NCBI GenBank assembly: GCA_002396085.1
Contig: DGWI01000033.1
Coordinates: 1-64,000, forward strand
Direction of reading: 5' to 3'
DNA from: Porphyromonadaceae bacterium UBA4262
Lineage (GTDB): Bacteria > Bacteroidota > Bacteroidia > Bacteroidales > Muribaculaceae
Length of the DNA stretch: 64,000 bases
The position numbers and the translations under genes were made by a program. Of the stretch, positions 15,964-23,198 are shown in pieces (the stretch's first letter is position 1; every line of letters begins with the position of its first letter). The notes beneath the pieces are model-generated. The model searched no databases and was not told the origin of the DNA. It saw only the letters and a program-made list of their open reading frames with translations.

Positions 15964-17154
15964 TCACTTGATGCAACCCAGTTCGCGGCCCACTTTGATA
16001 AAGGCTGCGATGGCCTTGTCGAGGTGCTCACGCTCGTGACCGGCACTCAACTGCACACGGATGCGAGCCTGACCCTTGGGCACAACAGGATAATAGAAAC
16101 CGGTGACGTAGATGCCCTCTTCCTGCATACGGGCAGCGAAGTCCTGCGACAACTTGGCATCGTAGAGCATCACAGCGCAGATGGCGCTCTGGGTGGGCTT
16201 GATGTCGAAGCCGGCAGCCATCATCTTGTCGCGGAAGTAGTTGACATTGTCGACCAGTTTGTCATGCAGGGCGTTGCTCTCCTTGAGCATCTTGAACATC
16301 TCGATAGATGCACCGACGATGCCTGGAGCAATCGAGTTGCTGAACAGATAGGGACGGCTGCGCTGACGCAGCATGTCGATAATCTCCTTGCGGCCAGTGG
16401 TGAAACCACCCATAGCACCGCCGAATGCCTTGCCCAGCGTGCCGGTGAAGATGTCGATGCGTCCATAGAGGTCAAACTGCTCGGCTACGCCGTGGCCAGT
16501 CTTGCCCACGACACCTGCCGAGTGCGACTCGTCGACCATGACCAGTGCATCATACTTCTCGGCCAGATCACAGATCTTGTCCATGGGAGCCACATTGCCG
16601 TCCATCGAGAACACACCGTCGGTGGCGATGACACGGAAGCGCTGCTCCTGAGCCTGCTTGAGGCACTCCTCGAGTTCGGCCATGTCGGCGTTGGCATAGC
16701 GATAACGTTTTGCTTTGCACAGACGCACACCGTCGATGATCGAAGCGTGGTTCAGTGCATCGCTGATGATGGCATCCTGGTCGGTCAGCAGAGCCTCGAA
16801 CAGACCGCCGTTGGCATCGAAGCACGATCCGTAGAGGATAGCGTCATCGGTGTGGAAATAATCGGCGATGGCAGCCTCCAGATCCTTGTGCAGATCCTGC
16901 GTGCCGCAGATGAAGCGGACGCTCGACATGCCGTAGCCATGAGACTTCATAGCCTCGGTGGCTGCAGTGATCAGACGCTGGTTGTTCGACAGGCCCAGAT
17001 AGTTGTTGGCACAGAAATTCAGCACGTCGCTGTCGGGGCGCACCTTGATGGCAGCACGCTGCTCAGTGGTGATGATACGTTCGTTCTTGTAGAGTCCGGC
17101 AGCTTGGATGTCGGCCAGTTCCTGCGTGAGGAACTCTTTCATTTTACCATACAT
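15964..17154 (-). CDS. kbl: 2-amino-3-ketobutyrate CoA ligase (glycine C-acetyltransferase)
   Basis: 396 residues from the ATG at 17154 (MYGKMKEFLTQELADIQ). The open frame extends further upstream to 17295, but that extension is not family-like and the chosen start gives the standard Kbl length. PLP-enzyme features include LNFCANNYLGLSN, SVRFICGTQDLHKDLE, VDESHSAGVVGKTGHG and the PLP lysine in TGTLGKAFGGAMGG. The enzyme splits 2-amino-3-oxobutanoate with CoA into glycine and acetyl-CoA. It lies divergent to the epimerase-type threonine dehydrogenase (tdh), the enzyme that makes its substrate, so the pair degrades L-threonine. A TCTAGA-word tract lies in its upstream gap and I see no clear TAnnTTTG box for it. 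Confidence 0.95.
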   Translation of the reverse strand: MYGKMKEFLTQELADIQAAGLYKNERIITTEQRAAIKVRPDSDVLNFCANNYLGLSNNQRLITAATEAMKSHGYGMSSVRFICGTQDLHKDLEAAIADYFHTDDAILYGSCFDANGGLFEALLTDQDAIISDALNHASIIDGVRLCKAKRYRYANADMAELEECLKQAQEQRFRVIATDGVFSMDGNVAPMDKICDLAEKYDALVMVDESHSAGVVGKTGHGVAEQFDLYGRIDIFTGTLGKAFGGAMGGFTTGRKEIIDMLRQRSRPYLFSNSIAPGIVGASIEMFKMLKESNALHDKLVDNVNYFRDKMMAAGFDIKPTQSAICAVMLYDAKLSQDFAARMQEEGIYVTGFYYPVVPKGQARIRVQLSAGHEREHLDKAIAAFIKVGRELGCIK

Positions 17155-17188
17155 AGTTATTATAGGTTTTAGTTTTTTGGTTTTCTCT

Positions 17189-17240
17189 GCTAGAAGCTCT
17201 AGACACACTAGATATTCTAGACAATCTAGACGATTAGAGG
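17189..17240. repeat. TCTAGA-word tract upstream of kbl
   Basis: Six degenerate CTAGA units spaced about 9-10 bases apart. The tract is of the same family as those at 33130, 40804, 41592, 62055 and 63570. It lies 35 bases before the kbl start, inside the 378-base kbl-tdh gap that also holds module copy B. Confidence 0.7.
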
Positions 17241-17383
17241 CACAAAGTTCCGAATTTTTCTTGACATGAGAAAAAAAACTGCCTAAAAAGTGCAAAATTG
17301 CCGTGGTTTTTCGTACCGTTGGCTGCGCCCAAGATACTTCCGCTCGGAAGAGCCAAAAAAAATGCGATTTTTTTTGCTCTTCC

Positions 17384-17474
17384 CTCGCTTATTGAATAAA
17401 TTTGGCTGCACCTCAACAAAATCAAAATAAATTGTTGTTTTTGTATTCGGTTTGCACAAATTTTCGTACCTTTG
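17384..17474. repeat. 91-bp promoter module, copy B
   Basis: Reverse-complement partner of 15693-15783 (86 of 91 positions by hand). It ends at TACCTTTG, the likely tdh -7 box. Together the copies form long imperfect inverted repeats around kbl. Confidence 0.85.
17467..17474 (+). promoter_or_regulatory. -7 box for tdh
   Basis: TACCTTTG matches TAnnTTTG and lies 58 bases before the tdh ATG, at the edge of module copy B. Confidence 0.55.
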
Positions 17475-17532
17475 CAACCGTCTTAGTGACACCATTAACA
17501 ATAATACAATTATCTACGTAAGAATAAAGACG

Positions 17533-18489
17533 ATGAAAAACGTGTTAGTTATCGGCTCGACGGGTCAGATTGGCTCGGAGTTGACTATGAAATTGAGAGG
17601 CATCTACGGCAACGGCAATGTCGTGGCTGGTTACATCAAGGGCGCAGAGCCTAAAGGCGAACTATTGGAATCAGGACCAGCCGAGTTGGTTGATATCACC
17701 AATGCAGAGCAGATTGCCGATGCCGTGCGCAAGTACAAGGTTGACACCATCTATAACTTGGCAGCGCTGCTCAGCGCAGTTGCCGAGGCTAAGCCACTGT
17801 TGGCATGGAAGATTGGCATCGGTGGCCTGATGAATACCCTGGAGGTGGCCCGCGAACTGAAGTGCGCCGTGTTCACTCCGAGTTCGATTGGTTCGTTTGG
17901 CCCTAACGCTCCCAAGGACGGCACTCCGCAAGACACCATCCAGCAGCCGCGCACCATGTATGGCGTGACCAAGGTTTCGGGCGAGTTGCTCAGCAACTAC
18001 TATGCGCTGAAGTTCGGCGTTGACACCCGTTCGGTGCGCTTCCCGGGTCTGATCAGTTATGTCACTCCTCCGGGTGGCGGCACAACTGACTATGCTGTCG
18101 ATATCTACTACAGCGCCGTCAAGGGCGAGAAATTCATCTGCCCCATCCAGAAGGGCACCTTCATGGACATGATGTACATGCCCGACGCCCTGCGTGCAGC
18201 CATCGAGATCATGGAAGCCAATCCCGAGCGTCTGGTACACCGCAACTCGTTCAACATTGCCTCGATGAGTTTCGATCCCGAGATCATCTACAACAAGATC
18301 AAGGAATATGTGCCCGACTTTGAGATGGTCTATGAGGTTGACCCGCTGCGTCAAGGCATCGCCGAGAGTTGGCCCAACCGCCTGGACGACACATGCGCTC
18401 GCATGGAGTGGGACTGGAAGCCCGAGTATGACCTCGATGCCATGACCCGCGACATGCTCGAGAAACTCCGCATCAAGTTCGGCAAGTAA
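17533..18489 (+). CDS. tdh: L-threonine 3-dehydrogenase, NAD-dependent epimerase type
   Basis: 318 residues from the ATG at 17533 (MKNVLVIGSTGQIGSELTMK). An in-frame upstream extension exists, but its sequence is promoter-like and the chosen start places the Rossmann motif GSTGQIG at residues 8-14 as expected. SDR features are YNLAALLSAVAE and the catalytic MYGVTK (Tyr and Lys). Further on, VRFPGLISY and the TPPGGGTTDYAVDIYY segment are typical of bacterial short-chain threonine dehydrogenases. It oxidises L-threonine to 2-amino-3-oxobutanoate for Kbl, whose gene is divergent across a 378-base gap. Identification is supported by this pairing. Confidence 0.92.
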   Translation: MKNVLVIGSTGQIGSELTMKLRGIYGNGNVVAGYIKGAEPKGELLESGPAELVDITNAEQIADAVRKYKVDTIYNLAALLSAVAEAKPLLAWKIGIGGLMNTLEVARELKCAVFTPSSIGSFGPNAPKDGTPQDTIQQPRTMYGVTKVSGELLSNYYALKFGVDTRSVRFPGLISYVTPPGGGTTDYAVDIYYSAVKGEKFICPIQKGTFMDMMYMPDALRAAIEIMEANPERLVHRNSFNIASMSFDPEIIYNKIKEYVPDFEMVYEVDPLRQGIAESWPNRLDDTCARMEWDWKPEYDLDAMTRDMLEKLRIKFGK

Positions 18490-18721
18490 TCACGAGTTCT
18501 TTTTTCACGAATTTTTCTATCAGGAATTTAAGGAATTAAAGAATTTTCTCTATTCTCGTTCTCTTTATCACGAATTATCGAATTTGAGAATTTTGTTTTG
18601 CGATAAATAAGAACATAAGGACATTAATAGCACCGCCTGGCTGCGAGCCAGGCGGTACTCGTCTACATTATAATCTGCGTGAGACTTAATAAACACAAAT
18701 CTCCACAAATTATCAAAAATT
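18490..18721. repeat. CACGAATT-word gap with a GC-rich hairpin
   Basis: The gap after tdh holds CACGAATTTTT, GGAATTTAAGGAATTAAAGA and CACGAATTATCGAATTTGAG words (18505-18595). A perfect hairpin follows at 18632-18656: ACCGCCTGGCT, loop GCG, AGCCAGGCGGT. No T-run follows the hairpin on either strand. Confidence 0.5.
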
Positions 18722-19129
18722 CTATGAGGCCACCATCGGCCTAGATTTAATGATAATTTTTTCTGCTTTGAGAATATAACGATTCGCCATCTGATAGTCA
18801 AAATATTGTTGTAGATATAGGTTTGCCACACCCACGGTTGCTCCACAACTGAACTTTTTCTCTTTCTCTGATTGTCCCTCGCTGTAGCGATTGGACAATA
18901 TCATGAAACACACCAGTGCACTATCCACCTTGTCGGAGTGCCAATAGGCATTGCCCATGTCAAGCAGCGTCTGACTGGGCAAGCCCTTCCAGCGGTCATA
19001 GTTCGGCATTCGTGCCGCCTCGGCAGCATAGGCTGTAGCCGCAGTGCAAACTAGCACTAGCCACACAAACATGTTTCGCATTAGTTTGTTTGTCCGATTC
19101 ATTAGCATTGCTTGAAAAATTTTTTGCAT
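18722..19129 (-). pseudogene. Remnant of a TPR-containing regulator or sensor N-terminus
   Basis: The open frame encodes 135 residues. The likely start is an internal Met at 19081 (MRNMFVWLVLVCTAATAYA), which gives a signal peptide. The part that follows (LLDMGNAYWHSDKVDSALVCFMILSNRY, then ATVGVANLYLQQYFDYQMANRYILKAEKI) looks like the first TPR-like repeats of Bacteroidales TPR/HTH regulators, which are usually 500-700 residues. Here it stops after about 115 residues with no further TPRs, membrane helix or HTH. I therefore read it as a truncated relic, with a small secreted protein as the alternative. Confidence 0.45.
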
Positions 19130-19235
19130 TTTTTGCTAGACATAATCAAATGATTGGGCTGGCTAGACTAAGTGAGGGTCCCACTCATCATCGCTGCAAA
19201 AGGTATTTTTTCTTATGTTCTTATGTCTAGTTGCA

Positions 19236-19940
19236 CTACTGGCGGAGGAGTGCGATGAGGTCGGCGACACCCTCGGTGGCTTTCTTGGGGATGACGGTGA
19301 CCCACGAGGGCACTGCGGCGGGATTGGGGTCTATATAATAAATAGGTGTACCTTGCTTGGCATACTGCAACAAGGCAGCAGCGGGATAGACCACCAGCGA
19401 GGTGCCGATGATGACAAGGATGTCGGCTTGCTGCACCAGTTCGCAGGCTGGCTCAAAGTTGGGCACGCTCTCGCCGAAGAACACGATGTGAGGCCGCACC
19501 GCATCGCCGTAGGGGTCACGGGTGTCGACGGTGGTTTCCAGCCCCTTGTCGGTGAGTTGGTCGCACGGCAGGGCGTAGACACGCTCGGGATGCCGCATCG
19601 AGCGCACCTTCATCAATTCGCCATGCAGGTGCAGCACGTTCTTAGACCCGGCACGCTCATGCAGGTCGTCGACATTCTGTGTGATGACATGCACATCGAA
19701 GTCCTTCTCCAGTTCCACCAGCCCCTTGTGCGCGGCATTGGGCATCACACCAGCCGTCATCTTCTTGCGCATGTTGCTATAGAACTCATGAATGAGTGGT
19801 GGATTGGCGGCAAAGCCCTCGGCGCTAGCCACCTCCATCACGGGATAGTTGTCCCACAGACCTCCCGCGTCACGATAGGTCATCATTCCACTCTCGGCAC
19901 TGATGCCGGCTCCGGTCGATACTACTAGTTTCTTCATCAT
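19236..19940 (-). CDS. Sir2-family NAD-dependent protein deacylase without zinc cysteines
   Basis: 234 residues from the ATG at 19940; the next Met (19937) is also possible. The open frame extends upstream to 19970, but that codon overlaps the promoter box. Sirtuin motifs are present: GAGISAESGMMTYRDAGGLW (NAD binding), TQNVDDLHERAGS, the catalytic HGE in LHLHGELMKVRS, and IGTSLVVYPAA. The four zinc-binding cysteines of CobB are absent: between MKVRS and RPHIVFFGE there is only one Cys. Sirtuins without the zinc site are common in Bacteroidetes. The enzyme removes acyl groups from lysines using NAD. It is divergent from the DUF1016 relic. Confidence 0.9.
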   Translation of the reverse strand: MMKKLVVSTGAGISAESGMMTYRDAGGLWDNYPVMEVASAEGFAANPPLIHEFYSNMRKKMTAGVMPNAAHKGLVELEKDFDVHVITQNVDDLHERAGSKNVLHLHGELMKVRSMRHPERVYALPCDQLTDKGLETTVDTRDPYGDAVRPHIVFFGESVPNFEPACELVQQADILVIIGTSLVVYPAAALLQYAKQGTPIYYIDPNPAAVPSWVTVIPKKATEGVADLIALLRQ

Positions 19941-19967
19941 CGTCAATAGTTTTATGGATTGAACGAG

Positions 19968-19975
19968 CAAAGATA
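19968..19975 (-). promoter_or_regulatory. -7 box for the sirtuin gene
   Basis: TATCTTTG on the minus strand, 27 bases before the chosen ATG. It supports rejecting the upstream in-frame start at 19970. Confidence 0.55.
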
Positions 19976-19980
19976 CAATT

Positions 19981-20033
19981 TTTTCGGCAGAAAATCAAAT
20001 GCAAACCAAGAAAAACACTTACCTTTGCAGGAT
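19981..20033 (+). repeat. 53-bp exact direct repeat, copy 1 (promoter-bearing)
   Basis: Identical to 20699-20751. Both copies contain TACCTTTG, a -7 box reading to the right. Copy 1 serves the DUF1016 relic, copy 2 the FKBP gene; between them lies a 665-base low-GC segment. Confidence 0.9.
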
Positions 20034-20064
20034 TTCAAACTACAAGTCATTTCACTCAAGCACA

Positions 20065-20665
20065 ATGTCCACCACAAACCCCACAGGAGATGTCGCAAAT
20101 CAGATTCTGCAGTACAACGAAGAATTTGAGGCCATTTACAACATAATCGTGCATCATAGATCCAGAGCGTTGAAAACCGTTCATCATGAATCGTTGAGCA
20201 TGATTTGGGAGGTTGGAGCATATGTCAACAGCAGACTTGAACAAGCAGCATGGGGCGAAGGAGTGGTCCGCCTGTTGGCTGATTTCTTGCGTTCACGTAA
20301 CCCCAAAGCCAAGGGATGGAGTTACAGAACCATTTACAAGATGGTCAAGTTCTATAGAATTTATTCAACCGAGTCGTTTGGAAACTTGGTAAACAGTTAT
20401 GGACTAAGCAGCTATCCCATGCAAATTGAAACAGGACAACAAACCAACGAATTAGTGCCAATCGAATTGGCACTAATTCAACCAGACTCATTTGTGCAAA
20501 GAAGCAGACATGGAGGTTGTACGTTTTGCCATGAATCGCAGCATGTCGCCCACCATGGTTGCCCTGTACAAGGAGCAACTTCAGGTCGGCAGCGTCATCC
20601 AACGCAGTCTTGTGGAGTTTTGTCAATTCCTTAATAAAGGTGGCAAAAAGGGAATCACAAAATGA
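20065..20665 (+). pseudogene. Internally deleted DUF1016 (YhcG-type) PDDEXK nuclease gene
   Basis: From the ATG at 20065 the frame encodes a clear DUF1016 N-terminal domain (phrases VHHESLSMIWEVGAYVNSRL, EGVVRLLADFLRS, GWSYRTIYKMVKFYRIYS) for about 120 residues. It then degenerates. From about 20510, in the +1 frame relative to the start, comes the usual C-terminal end of the family (VVRFAMNRSMSPTMVALYKE, SVIQRSLVEFCQFLNKGG) to the stop at 20663-20665. The PDDEXK nuclease core that should lie between (about 150 residues) is missing. A perfect 14-bp inverted repeat sits at the junction (20449-20479). Base composition is lower in GC than the flanking genes, suggesting transfer. Intact members are associated with restriction and anti-phage functions. 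Confidence 0.72.
20449..20479. repeat. Perfect 14-bp inverted repeat at the DUF1016 deletion junction
   Basis: GAATTAGTGCCAAT (20449-20462), loop CGA, ATTGGCACTAATTC (20466-20479). It lies where the DUF1016 homology breaks off and so may mark the deletion point or the remains of a small insertion. Confidence 0.7.
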
Positions 20666-20698
20666 ATCTTGTCTTTACGGCAAAATTTTTGTGACTTA

Positions 20699-20751
20699 TT
20701 TTCGGCAGAAAATCAAATGCAAACCAAGAAAAACACTTACCTTTGCAGGAT
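20699..20751 (+). repeat. 53-bp exact direct repeat, copy 2, with -7 box for the FKBP gene
   Basis: Identical to 19981-20033. TACCTTTG at 20738-20745 lies 98 bases before the FKBP start codon and is the likely promoter of the FKBP pair. Confidence 0.85.
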
Positions 20752-20842
20752 ATTTTATCAAGAAGTGAGATTTGAGGCATGAGCACGAGCCAAAATGCTG
20801 ATTCTTCATCCTCAAAACTTCAACTCTCAATTAAGAACAAGA

Positions 20843-21430
20843 ATGGACAAATTAAGTTATGCACTGGGCCTGAGTATGGCCAACAACTTCCTGGGCAGTG
20901 GCATCCAGGAACTGAATGTAGAGGACTTTGCCGACGGTCTGCGTGCCGTGTATGAGGGCAAAGAGAAACAGATGACCTTCGACGAGGCCAAGAAGGTGGT
21001 CACCGACTTCTTTACCGAACTTGAGTCGAAAGGCTCGGAGATGAACGAGAAGTTGGGCCGCGAGTTTCTTGAGAACAACGCCAAACAGGAGGGCATCCAC
21101 GTCACTGCCAGTGGTTTGCAGTACCAAATCATCAAGGAAGGCAACGGCCCCAAGCCCGGCATCAACGATGCCGTGACCGTACACTATACCGGTCGACTGA
21201 TTGACGGCACGGTGTTTGACAGTTCGGTCGAGCGCGGCGAGCCCGCCACCTTCGGTGTGGGTCAGGTGATTCCCGGCTGGGTCGAGGGTCTGCAACTGAT
21301 GAGCGAGGGATCGGCATGGCGCCTGTTTATCCCCAGCAACCTTGCCTACGGCAAGCATGGCACGGGTCCCATTCAACCCAACTCAACGCTCATCTTCGAT
21401 GTGCAACTGATCAAGGTGAACAAGAAATAA
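20843..21430 (+). CDS. FKBP-type peptidyl-prolyl isomerase (cytosolic)
   Basis: 195 residues from the ATG at 20843 (MDKLSYALGLSMANNFLGSG). The upstream in-frame extension to 20795 is not family-like. An FKBP-N-type helical dimerisation region (1-90) precedes a complete FKBP domain: GNGPKPGINDAVTVHYTGRL, IDGTVFDSSVERGEPATFGV, IPGWVEGLQLMSEGS, PSNLAYGKHG. No signal peptide is seen. The enzyme speeds proline isomerisation in folding proteins. It is followed 64 bases later by a lipoprotein FKBP, so the two form a cytosolic/envelope pair. Confidence 0.9.
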   Translation: MDKLSYALGLSMANNFLGSGIQELNVEDFADGLRAVYEGKEKQMTFDEAKKVVTDFFTELESKGSEMNEKLGREFLENNAKQEGIHVTASGLQYQIIKEGNGPKPGINDAVTVHYTGRLIDGTVFDSSVERGEPATFGVGQVIPGWVEGLQLMSEGSAWRLFIPSNLAYGKHGTGPIQPNSTLIFDVQLIKVNKK

Positions 21431-21494
21431 GCGATTCTTTATCTTTCACGAATTATAAAATTCAAAAAAACAAATACAATTAATTAACAGAACA

Positions 21495-22352
21495 ATGAAG
21501 AAGATTTTATCTCTGATTCTCGTTGGTGCCATGGGTCTCTGCTTTGTGGCTTGCAATGAGAAGGGTGGCAGCAATGCCGAGGGCGGTCCACTGGCCGACT
21601 CAGTGAGCATGAACATTGGCGAACTCATGGGCGCTAACTTCAAGCAGCAACTCGCCATGGACTCGACCATCAAGATGGAAGAAGTCATCAAGGGCGTGCA
21701 GGCCGCACTCAAGGCCGACACCGCCAATCACGGCTACATGGCCGGTATGCAGATTGGCAACCAGATCATGGGCATGTTCCAGGGCCTGAAACAGCAGTAT
21801 GGTGTGCAGATCAACGAGGCCAAGTTCATGGCTGAGTTCAAGAAGGCACTGATGGCCGACAGCGCTATGTCGCAAGAGGCGATGATGCAGAAGAACATGG
21901 CCATTGAGTCGCTGCTCAAGCGCGCCACTGCCGAGGCTAAGGAGAAAGACCCCAAGGCCATCGAAAACAAGAAGGCCGGTCAGGCCTATGCCGAGAAGAA
22001 GGCTAAAGAGGCTGGCTACCAGAAGACTCCCAGCGGTCTGGTCTACAAGGTGCTGAATGAGGGAAGTGGTGCTAACTTCACCGACAAGGATGTGGTCATG
22101 GTCAAGTACACCGGCAAGCACATCGACGGCAAGGAGTTTGACTCGAGCAAGGACGAGGCCGTTCCCTTCCAGTTGAACCAAGTTGTTCCCGGCTTTGCCG
22201 AGATGATCAAACTGATGAAGCCCGGCCAGAAGGTTGAGGTCATCATCCCCAGCGACCTGGCATACGGTCCCGAAGGCCGCGAACCGACCATCGGCTCGAA
22301 TGAGACTCTCGTCTTCGAGATGGAGACCGTGGGTGTGCAAGAGAAGAAGTAA
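21495..22352 (+). CDS. FKBP-type peptidyl-prolyl isomerase lipoprotein
   Basis: 285 residues. A lipoprotein signal peptide ends at LCFVACNEKGG. An FKBP-N helical domain (about 30-165) with many charged helices follows, then an FKBP domain (about 175-282: NEGSGANFTDKDVVMVKYTG, FDSSKDEAVPFQL, VPGFAEMIKLMKPG, PSDLAYGPEG). It resembles FkpA/Mip, envelope chaperone-isomerases. It follows the cytosolic FKBP on the same strand. A hairpin terminator lies about 50 bases downstream. Confidence 0.92.
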   Translation: MKKILSLILVGAMGLCFVACNEKGGSNAEGGPLADSVSMNIGELMGANFKQQLAMDSTIKMEEVIKGVQAALKADTANHGYMAGMQIGNQIMGMFQGLKQQYGVQINEAKFMAEFKKALMADSAMSQEAMMQKNMAIESLLKRATAEAKEKDPKAIENKKAGQAYAEKKAKEAGYQKTPSGLVYKVLNEGSGANFTDKDVVMVKYTGKHIDGKEFDSSKDEAVPFQLNQVVPGFAEMIKLMKPGQKVEVIIPSDLAYGPEGREPTIGSNETLVFEMETVGVQEKK

Positions 22353-22399
22353 ACCTTAAGGTCTATTGCTTGTAGACTATTAACTCAAATTCTCACACA

Positions 22400-22434
22400 A
22401 GTGGGGGTGGCATTTTTATGCTGCCCCTACTGTT
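22400..22434 (+). terminator. Terminator after the FKBP pair
   Basis: AGTGGGGGTGGCA (22400-22412), loop TTTTTA and TGCTGCCCCTACT (22419-22431) form a 13-bp stem with three G-U pairs, followed by GTTTTC. Confidence 0.6.
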
Positions 22435-22583
22435 TTCAAAGGGGTTCCACAGCACGGAAACATGCGTTCTTTATTCACATAAGAACCAAAAACATCGAAA
22501 GAACGACCATAAATTAACAAAGTTTAACTATATTTGCCGAAAATAATTAGTGGAAAAATGTAGGGCGTTTGCAAAAATAGTTG

Positions 22584-22591
22584 TAATTTTG
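22584..22591 (+). promoter_or_regulatory. -7 box for the Lrp-type regulator
   Basis: TAATTTTG, 28 bases before the start codon. The nearest upstream TTTG (22568-22571) is only 12 bases away, too close for a standard -33 element. Confidence 0.45.
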
Positions 22592-22619
22592 CAAAGGAAT
22601 CTTTAACAACTGTATCAAT

Positions 22620-23084
22620 ATGGAAAGAATTGACAACCTTGACAAGAAAATATTGGATATCATCATGAAGAATGCCCGCATCCCCTCAAAGGATGTGGCC
22701 GTGGAGTGTGGCGTGTCGCGCGCCGCGATTCATCAGCGCATTCAGCGCATGATTGACGTGGGTGTCATTGCCGGCTCGGGCTACATTGTCAACCCCAAGA
22801 CGCTGGGTTACACCACTTGCACCTTCATCGGCCTGACGCTGGAGCGGGGCTCAATGTACAAGACGGTTGTCCCCGAGTTGGAGAAGATTCCTGAAGTTGT
22901 CGAGGTTCACTTCACCACGGGCAGTTACACCATGATGATCAAGCTCTATGCTCGCGACAACCAGCACCTGATGGAGTTGCTCAACGGCAAGATTCAGCAC
23001 ATCCCCGGTGTCATGGCCACCGAGACGCTCATATCGCTTGAGCAGAGCCTGATTCGTCAAGTGCCTATCCACTACGAAAAATAA
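22620..23084 (+). CDS. Lrp/AsnC-family transcriptional regulator
   Basis: 154 residues. An N-terminal winged helix-turn-helix (LDKKILDIIMKNARIPSKDV, CGVSRAAIHQRIQRMIDVGV) is followed by an Asp/Lys-type RAM ligand-binding domain (IGLTLERGSMYKTVVPELEK, VHFTTGSYTMMIKLYARD). Lrp/AsnC proteins sense amino acids and form octamers. It is a single-gene unit bounded by a terminator on each side. The threonine pathway genes lie about 4 kb away; regulation of them is possible but not shown. Confidence 0.93.
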   Translation: MERIDNLDKKILDIIMKNARIPSKDVAVECGVSRAAIHQRIQRMIDVGVIAGSGYIVNPKTLGYTTCTFIGLTLERGSMYKTVVPELEKIPEVVEVHFTTGSYTMMIKLYARDNQHLMELLNGKIQHIPGVMATETLISLEQSLIRQVPIHYEK

Positions 23085-23110
23085 GCCACATAACACATTA
23101 TCGCTATCAC

Positions 23111-23150
23111 AATATGAAAAAATCCCCAAATTTGGGGATTTTTTCATATT
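23111..23150. terminator. Perfect 40-base palindromic bidirectional terminator
   Basis: AATATGAAAAAATCCCCAAA (23111-23130) is followed at once by its exact reverse complement (23131-23150). This gives a long stem with A- and T-runs on both sides, after the Lrp-type gene. Confidence 0.75.
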
Positions 23151-23162
23151 TATCTTTTTGAG

Positions 23163-23170
23163 TAATTTTG
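23163..23170 (+). promoter_or_regulatory. -7 box for the TonB/DUF4876/DUF6850 operon
   Basis: TAATTTTG, 28 bases before the start codon of the first gene. No clear -33 element is present; the palindromic terminator occupies that position. Confidence 0.45.
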
Positions 23171-23198
23171 CAGCCCGAAACTTAATTAGGTTTGTATT

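Noticed and set aside
17155..17295. N-terminal extension of kbl to 17295
   Set aside because: The extra 47 residues have no family counterpart and cross the TCTAGA tract. The Met at 17154 gives the standard length.
17452..17532. Upstream start for tdh at 17452
   Set aside because: It would place the start inside the promoter module before the TACCTTTG box. The Met at 17533 sits right before the Rossmann strand.
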